A stretch of DNA of 64,000 bases from positions 3,286,001 to 3,350,000 of the forward strand of contig NZ_CP139348.1 of NCBI RefSeq assembly GCF_038561965.1. The letters are read 5' to 3'. Below, piece by piece: positions 26,951 through 34,245 of this stretch. Below the pieces are notes generated by a model. It did no database searches. It was not told where the DNA came from and was given only the letters and a program-made list of their open reading frames with translations. Source of the stretch: Stutzerimonas stutzeri (lineage in GTDB: Bacteria; Pseudomonadota; Gammaproteobacteria; Pseudomonadales; Pseudomonadaceae). The translations under genes and the position numbers were made by a program. Numbering within the stretch: position 1 is the first letter of the stretch; the number at the start of each line of letters is the position of its first letter.

Positions 26951-27605
26951 TCATCCGCAGAATCAGGGCATCGTGATGATCGTCGATGACGTGCCCGACA
27001 ACCTCGCCCTGCTCTCCGGCGCATTGGATCAGGCCGGCTACATGGTGCTGGTGGCGCTGGACGGCCTCAGCGCGCTGGAGCGAATGCAGCGGCTGAAGCC
27101 GGATATCGTTCTGCTCGACGCCATGATGCCCGGGCTGGACGGTTTCGATACCTGCCGCCGGATCAAGGCGCAGACCGAGCTGGAAGACGTGCCGGTGCTG
27201 TTCATGACTGCCCTGACCGAAAGCGAGCATGTGCTTGCCGGCTTCGAGGCGGGCGGCATCGACTACGTGACCAAGCCTATCCACCCGGAACAGGTGCTGG
27301 CCCGAGTGGCTGCACACCTACGCACTGCCCGCGCCTTGCAGAACGCTCGCCTTATCTCAACTCAGACGTCTCCCGCAGATAACAGGCAGATTCAGGCCAT
27401 GCTAACCCAGCGCTATCAATTAACCGGGCGAGAAGTTGAAGTTCTGCACTGGGTGTCCTGCGGCAAAACCAACCGCGATATCGGCGATATCCTCGGGCTT
27501 AGCCCGCGGACGGTGAACAAGCATCTGGAACATGTCTACGTGAAACTCGGCGTTGAGACGCGAACGGCCGCCGCCGCCATCGCAATGTCCGCGTCCGCCC
27601 GCTGA
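26937..27605 (+). CDS. LuxR/FixJ-type response regulator
   Basis: The 222-aa protein has an N-terminal receiver (VDD acidic pair at 17-18, phospho-acceptor Asp61 in IVLLDAMMPG, T of FMTALT, Lys of TKPIHP) and a C-terminal LuxR HTH (LTGREVEVLHWVSCGKTNRDIGDILGLSPRTVNKHLEHVYVKLGV). It overlaps the kinase gene by 14 nt, so the two form a cognate pair. It is the best candidate to bind the TACG-N8-CGTA boxes upstream of urtA and fmdA; LuxR-type dimers typically bind short palindromes like these. Confidence 0.93.
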   Translation: MHPADHPQNQGIVMIVDDVPDNLALLSGALDQAGYMVLVALDGLSALERMQRLKPDIVLLDAMMPGLDGFDTCRRIKAQTELEDVPVLFMTALTESEHVLAGFEAGGIDYVTKPIHPEQVLARVAAHLRTARALQNARLISTQTSPADNRQIQAMLTQRYQLTGREVEVLHWVSCGKTNRDIGDILGLSPRTVNKHLEHVYVKLGVETRTAAAAIAMSASAR

Positions 27606-27742
27606 GCTTGGCATCCCCGGAGTGCGCACCAGTCGGGAACGTTTTTAATGTGCGCCATGTCACATAGGGGCAGATTGGCATCAGGCCGTTTTGGGCTGCA
27701 TTACGCAACGTGATACAGCCATTACCCGCAGAGGACGACAGG

Positions 27743-27976
27743 ATGTTTTCCAGCTATCTCTATGAAGCCGCACTTATCTATGGCCTGGTCTTCACTTCGG
27801 TGGGGTTCGTGCTGGGCATGTTCTACAACAATCGCAAGGTCTTTCAGTTGGAAGACAAGGTGCAGCGCCTCAAGCGCACCGTCAGACACTTGCAGGGCAA
27901 GGTAGACCCGTCTGGCGCGAGGCCGAAGGCTGCCCGCCGACCACGCGATACCGCAGGATTGAGCAGCGTTCGCTGA
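27743..27976 (+). CDS. small single-pass membrane protein with coiled-coil tail
   Basis: The 77-aa protein starts MFSSYLYEAALIYGLVFTSVGFVLGMFY (one transmembrane helix), continues with a heptad-like KVFQLEDKVQRLKRTVRHLQGKV and ends in a basic Arg-rich tail. AGAGG lies ~8 nt before ATG 27743, favouring it over an in-frame ATA/ATC-region start upstream. I do not recognise the family. It is followed by a strong terminator and stands alone. Confidence 0.65.
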   Translation: MFSSYLYEAALIYGLVFTSVGFVLGMFYNNRKVFQLEDKVQRLKRTVRHLQGKVDPSGARPKAARRPRDTAGLSSVR

Positions 27977-28388
27977 GCGTTTTTCAATCAGGCCCGAAGG
28001 CCGACTGTTGCCGGAGTAACCGCAGCAGTCGGCCTTTTTGTTTCCAATCCAAAATGCTGGGAACTTTTCCGACCGACGGAAAGTGGCCTGCAGGCCTTGT
28101 CAGCTGTGCCTTTGTTGACCTGCGACAAAAAAGCGCTCGATGGTCAAATCGCTGCCGAAACTTTTTCTTACACCTCCACGTCGGAGCAAGAAGGAGCTCA
28201 GGGAACAGTGGCCAAGCGGCCAAACCCAGAGCGAGCATCCGACTCAAGGACCGAAGATTCGCGGTTACGGCGAATGAAGATGGACCGCCAATCGCGAATG
28301 AATGCAACGGACCAGGAAAGATGATTCGCCCCGCCCGGCAGGCGGCCTGAGCAGCGTTTTCACGTACGCTTGGCAGGGAATAAGGAAG
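27977..28388. other. intergenic region upstream of the MBOAT operon; terminator but no gene recognised
   Basis: About 410 nt. The first 60 nt hold the terminator of the small membrane protein gene. The remainder must hold the promoter of the MBOAT operon, but I see no clear -35/-10, -24/-12 or RNA element. Confidence 0.5.
27997..28040 (+). terminator. rho-independent terminator
   Basis: GGCCGACTG and CAGTCGGCC form a 9-bp GC-rich stem (extended by AA/TT), followed by TTTTTG. It lies 20 nt after the small membrane protein gene. Confidence 0.88.
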
Positions 28389-29927
28389 ATGCTTTTCAAT
28401 TCAATGGAATTCATCGCCGGGTTTCTTCCGGTGGTTTTGATCGGATTCTTCGTACTGACCGGATCGGGCCGACAACGGCTTGCGGTGATCTGGCTGACCG
28501 TCCTCTCGTTGGTGTTCTACGGCTGGTGGAACCCGGTCTACGTACCGCTGCTGGTCGGCAGCATGCTGGTCAACTATCTGCTCGGTGGCTACCTGCGCCG
28601 GCGCCCCTCACGTCTGGTGCTCGGGTTGGCGGTCGCGGCCAACGTGCTGCTGCTGGTCTACTACAAGTACACCGGGTTCCTGCTCGGCACGCTGGATACG
28701 GCGCTGGATCTCGGTTGGCGGGTGGAAGACATCATCCTGCCGTTGGCAATTTCCTTCTTTACCTTCCAGCAGATCGCTTACCTGGTCGATGCCCATGACG
28801 GCGTGGTGCAAGAGCACGACTTTGCCAACTACTGTCTGTTCATCAGCTTCTTCCCGCAGCTGATCGCCGGGCCGATTACTCATCATGGCGAGATGCTCGC
28901 GCAGTTCCGCGACCGCGCGCGCTTTCGTGTGCGCACCGATAACCTGTCCCTGGGCGCGACGGTGTTTCTGCTTGGACTGTTCAAAAAAGTGGTGATCGCC
29001 GACACCCTCGCGCTGAAAGCCACGCCGGTTTTCAGCCTGGCCGCCGACGGCGCCATCCCCGCGTTCTACGACGCCTGGACCGGCGCGCTGACCTACACGC
29101 TGCAGATCTACTTCGACTTTTCCGGCTACAGCGACATGGCCATCGGCCTGGCGCTGCTGTTCGGCATCAGCCTGCCGGCCAACTTCAACAGCCCGTTCAA
29201 GGCGCGCAATGTCATCGACTACTGGTCACGCTGGCACATGACGCTGACACGCTTTCTCACCGCCTACATCTACAACCCCATCGTGCTGCGCGTGACCCGC
29301 GCTCGCATGGCCGCCGGCAAGCCGCAGCCGCGGCGCGGCAAGATGACTGCCGGCACCTTCTTCGCCCTGGTTGCCTACCCCACGGTTTTCACCATGTTCA
29401 TTTCCGGCATCTGGCACGGCGCCGGCTGGCAGTTCGTGGTGTTCGGCCTGCTGCACGGCTTCTACCTGGTGGCAGCCCATGGCTGGCGCGCCTGGAAGGC
29501 GCGCCAGGGCTGGAAACTGGACAGCGATATCTGGTGGCACAAGGCAGCGGCAGTCGCTGTGACCTTCGGCTGCGTGGTGGTGGCGATGGTTTTCTTCCGC
29601 GCCAGTGACGTACCCGCTGCCCTCGCCATTCTCACCGGCATGCTCGGCCTGAGCCCCATCAGCACTCACATGGATCGCTCCGACTTCGTCTACATCGCGG
29701 CGTTGCTGGTGTTCGTCTGGGGCATGCCGAACGTGCAGCAGTGGATGGGCCATTTCCGTACCGCACTCAATTACCAGGCGCAGCAGCACTGGACCGAACG
29801 GCTGCTACCGATCAGCACTTGGCGGCCGAGTGCGCTCCACGGCATGGCGGTCGGCGTGCTCGGCTTCTTCGCCCTGGCAATCGCCTTTTCCATGGCGCCG
29901 ACCGAGTTCCTCTACTTCCAGTTCTGA
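28389..29927 (+). CDS. MBOAT-family membrane-bound O-acyltransferase (AlgI/DltB-like)
   Basis: The 512-aa polytopic protein has the MBOAT landmarks YFDFSGYSDMAIG, YWSRWHMTLTRFL and the catalytic His343 in GIWHGAGW. MBOATs of the AlgI/DltB/PatA group pass an acyl group across the inner membrane for transfer to an extracellular polymer. ATG at 28389 is chosen because AAGGAAG precedes it at proper spacing and the hydrophobic N-terminus begins there. It is the first gene of a tight four-gene set with an FkbH-type protein, an acyl carrier protein and an SGNH-like anchored protein, a composition parallel to dltB-dltC-dltD. Confidence 0.93.
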   Translation: MLFNSMEFIAGFLPVVLIGFFVLTGSGRQRLAVIWLTVLSLVFYGWWNPVYVPLLVGSMLVNYLLGGYLRRRPSRLVLGLAVAANVLLLVYYKYTGFLLGTLDTALDLGWRVEDIILPLAISFFTFQQIAYLVDAHDGVVQEHDFANYCLFISFFPQLIAGPITHHGEMLAQFRDRARFRVRTDNLSLGATVFLLGLFKKVVIADTLALKATPVFSLAADGAIPAFYDAWTGALTYTLQIYFDFSGYSDMAIGLALLFGISLPANFNSPFKARNVIDYWSRWHMTLTRFLTAYIYNPIVLRVTRARMAAGKPQPRRGKMTAGTFFALVAYPTVFTMFISGIWHGAGWQFVVFGLLHGFYLVAAHGWRAWKARQGWKLDSDIWWHKAAAVAVTFGCVVVAMVFFRASDVPAALAILTGMLGLSPISTHMDRSDFVYIAALLVFVWGMPNVQQWMGHFRTALNYQAQQHWTERLLPISTWRPSALHGMAVGVLGFFALAIAFSMAPTEFLYFQF

Positions 29928-29948
29928 CCACGACAAGGAGTCACAGGC

Positions 29949-31850
29949 ATGCAACAACTTCCCTGGCAGCCGGTGCACCCGGACCTATCCAGCGCGATTG
30001 GCCAAGCCAAACGCATCGATGACCCCCTGCAGCGGCTGCATGAGGCCGTCCGGCTGTGCGCTTATCAACGGGATTTCACCCTGACCGCACGGCTGGACAA
30101 GCTCGCCGCCAGCGGTATCGAACAGCACGCCAAAGCGGCACGACTGACGCCGCTGCGGGTGGCGCTGCTGTCCTCGCATACGGTCGATTACCTGCTGCCG
30201 GCCATTCGCGTTGCCGGGCTGCAGCGGCGCCTGGCGCTGTCGCTGCACGTGGCGCCCTACGGCATGTACCGCCAGGCACTGTTGGCCGACGATCCAGCGC
30301 TGAACGCTTTCGCCCCGCAACTGGTGCTGTTGGCGCTGGACGCTCATGACGCACCACTGCAACTGCCGCTACAGGCCAGCCAGGCGGAGGTGGATGCCGC
30401 GGTCGCGGAGCGCGTCGAAGAGCTGCGCCTGCTCTGGCGTCGAGCACGCGAACGCTACGCCGCGCAGGTGGTGCAGCAAACGCTGGTGCCAGTCGAGCCG
30501 CCACTGTTCGGTTCTTACGAGGCGCTGGTGCCAGCGTCGCCTAGGGCGATCATCGAACGACTGAATACCGCCATACGCAATGCCGCTCGCGAAGATGGCG
30601 TGCTGCTGCTCGACCTGGCCTGGCAGGCAGCTGCGTATGGTGATGGCCTGGCCGAGCCGGTGCGCTGGCACCAGGCCAAGCAGCTGGTCAGCCCGACTGT
30701 GGCACCACTGTATGGCGAGCACCTGGCGCGCATTGCGGCGGCGACTGCCGGGCTGTCGCGCAAATGCCTGGTACTGGACCTGGACAACACGGTTTGGGGC
30801 GGCGTGATCGGCGATGACGGCATCGACGGCATCCAGCTCGGCCAGGGCAGCCCCAGCGGCGAGGCATATTTGGCCTTCCAGCGCTACGCCGCTCAACTGG
30901 CCTGTCGCGGGGTGATTCTGGCGGTGTGCAGCAAGAACGACCTGCACGTCGCCGAGGCGGGATTCGCACACTCGGAAATGGCGCTCAAGCGCAGCGATAT
31001 CGCAGCGTTCGTCGCCAACTGGGAAGACAAGGCCGGCAACCTGCGGCGCATCGCGAGCATGCTCGACATCGGCCTCGACAGCCTGGTGTTCGTCGACGAC
31101 AACCCTGCCGAACGCGACATCGTGCGCCGCGAGCTGCCAGAGGTCGCCGTTCCGGAGCTGCCAGACGACGTCGCCGACTACCCGGCGCGCATCGCCGCCG
31201 CAGGTTATTTCGAGGCGGTGTCGTTCACCTCCGATGACGCCGCGCGCGGTCGCAGCTATGCGCTTAACGCCGAGCGCAAGGCCGCGCAGGGCCAGGCGAC
31301 GGACATGGAAGGTTACCTGCGCGGCCTGCAGATGCTGCTGCGCGTCAGCCGCATCTGCGCTACCGAACTGACTCGCGCCACCCAGCTGATCAACAAGACC
31401 AACCAGTTCAACCTCACCACCCGCCGCTTTACCGAAGCCGAAGTCGAGCGTATGGCCAGCGACCCGCAAAGCATCGCGCTGGCCCTGCGCCTGGAAGACA
31501 AGTTCGGTGACAACGGCCTGATCAGCGTGGTGCTGGCGCGACCGGATGCGGCTATCGAGCCCGATGAGCTGCTGATCGACAGCTGGCTGATGAGCTGCCG
31601 CGTGCTGGGTCGCCAAGTCGAGGCCGCCGTGCTGGAGGTGCTGGCCGATGCGGCAAATGCCGCCGGCTACCGCGCCCTGGTTGGCGAATACCGCCCCACC
31701 GAACGCAACGGCATGGTCGCCGAGCACTATCCGCGGCTGGGCTTCGAGCAGCGCCCCGCCCCTGCAAACGCAAACGCCGATGCAAGTTTCTGGCGCTGCG
31801 AGCTGGCCTCGCGCGCCCCCATCCACCATCACATCCAGGTGCAAGCATGA
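29949..31850 (+). CDS. FkbH-type HAD-IIIC phosphatase / GNAT-like acyl loading protein
   Basis: The 633-aa protein has an N-terminal SGNH-like helper region (1-270), a HAD-IIIC domain with Asp277-x-Asp279 in CLVLDLDNTVWGGVIGDDG and the acidic loop VFVDDNPAERDIVRRELP, and a C-terminal GNAT-like domain (ATQLINKTNQFNLTTRRF). Characterised FkbH proteins take 1,3-bisphosphoglycerate, dephosphorylate it and load the glyceryl group onto a carrier protein. It lies 22 nt after the MBOAT gene and overlaps the carrier protein gene by 4 nt, so it likely loads that carrier. The exact acyl group is inferred, not shown. Confidence 0.9.
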   Translation: MQQLPWQPVHPDLSSAIGQAKRIDDPLQRLHEAVRLCAYQRDFTLTARLDKLAASGIEQHAKAARLTPLRVALLSSHTVDYLLPAIRVAGLQRRLALSLHVAPYGMYRQALLADDPALNAFAPQLVLLALDAHDAPLQLPLQASQAEVDAAVAERVEELRLLWRRARERYAAQVVQQTLVPVEPPLFGSYEALVPASPRAIIERLNTAIRNAAREDGVLLLDLAWQAAAYGDGLAEPVRWHQAKQLVSPTVAPLYGEHLARIAAATAGLSRKCLVLDLDNTVWGGVIGDDGIDGIQLGQGSPSGEAYLAFQRYAAQLACRGVILAVCSKNDLHVAEAGFAHSEMALKRSDIAAFVANWEDKAGNLRRIASMLDIGLDSLVFVDDNPAERDIVRRELPEVAVPELPDDVADYPARIAAAGYFEAVSFTSDDAARGRSYALNAERKAAQGQATDMEGYLRGLQMLLRVSRICATELTRATQLINKTNQFNLTTRRFTEAEVERMASDPQSIALALRLEDKFGDNGLISVVLARPDAAIEPDELLIDSWLMSCRVLGRQVEAAVLEVLADAANAAGYRALVGEYRPTERNGMVAEHYPRLGFEQRPAPANANADASFWRCELASRAPIHHHIQVQA

Positions 31851-32095
31851 ACGAAAAGGAAATTCTCCAGGCGCTGACCCAGGTCTTCCACGACGTGTTC
31901 GACGATGACGATATCGTCCTCACGCCAGAAACCACCGCCGACGACATTGATGGCTGGGACAGCCAAACCCATGTACTGCTGATCGTGGCCGCCGAGCAAC
32001 GCTTCGGCATCAAGTTCCGCACCGCCGAGCTCGAATCGCTGAAGAACGTCGGCCACTTCGCCCAACTGATCCAGACCAAACTCGGAGGGCGTTGA
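31847..32095 (+). CDS. acyl carrier protein
   Basis: The 82-aa acidic four-helix protein has the phosphopantetheine site at Ser39 in IDGWDSQTHV; the usual DSL is DSQ here, which is common in FkbH-linked carriers. Start overlaps the end of the FkbH gene (ATGA) and the stop is 3 nt before the next start, so the four genes are translated as a unit. It should carry the acyl group from the FkbH protein to the MBOAT. Confidence 0.92.
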   Translation: MNEKEILQALTQVFHDVFDDDDIVLTPETTADDIDGWDSQTHVLLIVAAEQRFGIKFRTAELESLKNVGHFAQLIQTKLGGR

Positions 32096-32098
32096 GCC

Positions 32099-33163
32099 AT
32101 GGCCAGCTCCGTCGATACATGCCCGGGCGGCAACACCGGCCGGGACAAGGTAGACCAGCGGCCAGTGCGTGCCGGGTATCTGCTGGGAATGTTCGCCGGG
32201 CTGTTCGGGATGCTTGGCGGCTTTGCCGCCTTGCTCGCCTGGCTCGACCACACCGACAACCTGCCGCCACCGGCCTTCTCGAACAGCCTGTGCGTGGATG
32301 AAAAGCTGCACTTTCTAAGGCACAACCCGATCGCCAAGCCGAACCTGCTTGTCATCGGCTCATCGGTAGCCTGGCGCCACGTCGATGGTGATGTGCTGAT
32401 CGAACAGGCCCCTGGAGTACGTCCGCTAAACGGAGCGTTCTGCGGCCTGCACGCCAACCAGGCGACCTACGTCGCCAACTGGCTGCTGGACCGCGAGCCG
32501 ACCGTCCGCCAGGTGGTGATGATCGTCGATCCGTTGGACTTCGCCGGCTGCTGGAAGGTGCAGGATGCGGTGTTCGACCGTGAGCACGCTGACCAGTACG
32601 TCTATCAGCAGGCCTCGCGCTGGGGCTACTACATGCGTTACTTCTCGCCCCGCTCACTGTTGCGCAATGCCAAGACGGTGAAGGCGCAACGGGCCAACGA
32701 GATCGAATGGGACCCGCTGGTGTTCACCCGTCACGGCGACGGCCCGCTCGAACCACGGACTGACCGGGGCCTGTTCTACGGCAAGCCGGACCCGCTGGAT
32801 AATAGCTGCTTCGCGGCGCTGGGCAAGCTGTCCAAGCGCTTGCAAGAAGAGCAACGCCAGCTGCTCGTCGTCTCCACGCCGTTGCATCCGCAGTGGAAGG
32901 CGAAGGTCGATGCCGATGGCAGTTTTCTTACCCGTTTCGACGACAAGCTGAGCGCCGCCATCGCCGGCAACGCCTCGGCACAGTACTGGAACGCCGACCG
33001 CGAATGGCGAGCGCCACCGGCAGCCTTTGTCGACGCCATTCACCTGCGCTGGTCAGCCGTACAAGACTTTTCCGAAGCGCTAGCCGAGCAGTTGCGTGAA
33101 TCAGAGCATGCGCGGCTGGGCGCATCGGTACTGGCCGGTAGCAACGGCTTCGGCGCCCCTTGA
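32099..33163 (+). CDS. membrane-anchored SGNH-like protein (DltD/AlgX-like role inferred)
   Basis: The 354-aa protein has one N-terminal transmembrane helix (about 25-48) and a periplasmic domain. LLVIGSSVAWR (Ser88/89) and VDAIHLRWSA (Asp312, His315) look like the Ser and Asp-x-x-His blocks of the SGNH hydrolase fold, as in DltD and AlgJ/AlgX. It begins 3 nt after the carrier protein gene. By analogy it could complete acyl transfer onto the acceptor polymer in the periplasm. Family membership is by motif and context only; overall similarity is not recognised. Confidence 0.72.
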   Translation: MASSVDTCPGGNTGRDKVDQRPVRAGYLLGMFAGLFGMLGGFAALLAWLDHTDNLPPPAFSNSLCVDEKLHFLRHNPIAKPNLLVIGSSVAWRHVDGDVLIEQAPGVRPLNGAFCGLHANQATYVANWLLDREPTVRQVVMIVDPLDFAGCWKVQDAVFDREHADQYVYQQASRWGYYMRYFSPRSLLRNAKTVKAQRANEIEWDPLVFTRHGDGPLEPRTDRGLFYGKPDPLDNSCFAALGKLSKRLQEEQRQLLVVSTPLHPQWKAKVDADGSFLTRFDDKLSAAIAGNASAQYWNADREWRAPPAAFVDAIHLRWSAVQDFSEALAEQLRESEHARLGASVLAGSNGFGAP

Positions 33164-33240
33164 GTCACGAGCGAACCGGCGGGAGCGGAAGCGGTCCGAG
33201 AAGGAACATACAAACAAGAACGTAAGCCAGGAGTCAGATC

Positions 33241-34224
33241 ATGCATTCTCGTTCTTTGCTGTGCTCGTGCCTGCTCGCTGCAACCGTCGCCGCCCCCGCT
33301 GTCAGTCATGCCGACATCCTTTCCATCAAGGTGGAGAACGACATCATCGCCAGGGGCAGCGATGGTCATTACAGCAACGGTCTGGAAGTGATCTGGGGTT
33401 TCGAACCGGACGACCAGAGCTGGACGCGTCGCTTTGCCGATCTGCTCCCCGGCTGGTCAGGCGCCACTGTCGACAACGTCGCCTACCGCTTCGGCCATCA
33501 GATCTACACGCCGGAGGAAATCGAAACCCGACAACTGATCGAAGACGACCGCCCCTATGCCGGCCTGCTCTTCGCCGGTATGTCGATGTTCTCCGATACC
33601 CAATTTGATGGCTGGCGCGCGGCGCAGAGCTTGCACCTGGATGCCGGCATTGTCGGCCCGGCCGCCGGCGGCAAGCGCCTGCAACGTGCGGTGCACAAGG
33701 CCACCAACAGCGACGAACCCAACGGCTGGGACAATCAGCTGGAGAACGAACCCTTCGTCAATCTTGGCTACCAGCATCGTTGGTGGCTGCAGGAGCGCTT
33801 CGCAGGTCTGGAATTGGAATACGGCCCGAGCCTCGGCTTCGCCCTCGGCAACCTCTACAGCTACGGTTCGGCCGGAATGGGCCTGCGCCTGGGGCAGAAC
33901 CTGCAGCGCAGCTTCAGCATCCCGGCGGTGACGCCAGCGCAAAGCGGCAGCCAGTTGTTCCGCCCCGGCGGCGATTTCGCCTGGTACGGCTTCGCCAACG
34001 TCGAAGGCCGCTACATGGCGCACAACATGCTGCTGGACGGCAACACCTTCGAGGACAGCCATTCGGTGGACCGTCGCGAGTGGGTCGGTGATGCCAAGGT
34101 CGGCGTGGCAGTGACCTGGAGCCGCTGGCAGCTGGCGTTCGCCAACGTATGGCGCACCCGTGAGTTCCAGGGCCAGCGGGAGCATGACCAATTCGGCTCG
34201 ATCACCCTGTCTACCGCACTCTGA
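33241..34224 (+). CDS. lipid A deacylase LpxR family outer-membrane protein
   Basis: The 327-aa precursor has a signal peptide (cleavage near SHA-DI, residue ~25) and beta-barrel character. Its mature N-terminus has SIKVENDIIARGSDGHYSNG, matching the LpxR active-site region (Asn-Asp and Tyr-Ser/Thr-Asn-Gly motifs), then EDDRPYAGLLF. LpxR removes the 3'-acyloxyacyl chain of lipid A in a Ca-dependent manner in the outer membrane. It lies 77 nt after the SGNH-like gene and has its own AGGAG ribosome site, so it may or may not belong to the same transcript. Confidence 0.88.
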   Translation: MHSRSLLCSCLLAATVAAPAVSHADILSIKVENDIIARGSDGHYSNGLEVIWGFEPDDQSWTRRFADLLPGWSGATVDNVAYRFGHQIYTPEEIETRQLIEDDRPYAGLLFAGMSMFSDTQFDGWRAAQSLHLDAGIVGPAAGGKRLQRAVHKATNSDEPNGWDNQLENEPFVNLGYQHRWWLQERFAGLELEYGPSLGFALGNLYSYGSAGMGLRLGQNLQRSFSIPAVTPAQSGSQLFRPGGDFAWYGFANVEGRYMAHNMLLDGNTFEDSHSVDRREWVGDAKVGVAVTWSRWQLAFANVWRTREFQGQREHDQFGSITLSTAL

Positions 34225-34245
34225 AGCGCCGCCAGCGGCCGCCTT

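Noticed and set aside
28097..28324. 75-codon frame upstream of the MBOAT gene
   Set aside because: Hydrophilic, unpatterned product and weak initiation; more likely promoter/leader DNA.
30369..31844. 491-codon minus-strand frame opposite the FkbH gene
   Set aside because: Fully antisense to a gene with clear motifs; codon-bias artefact.
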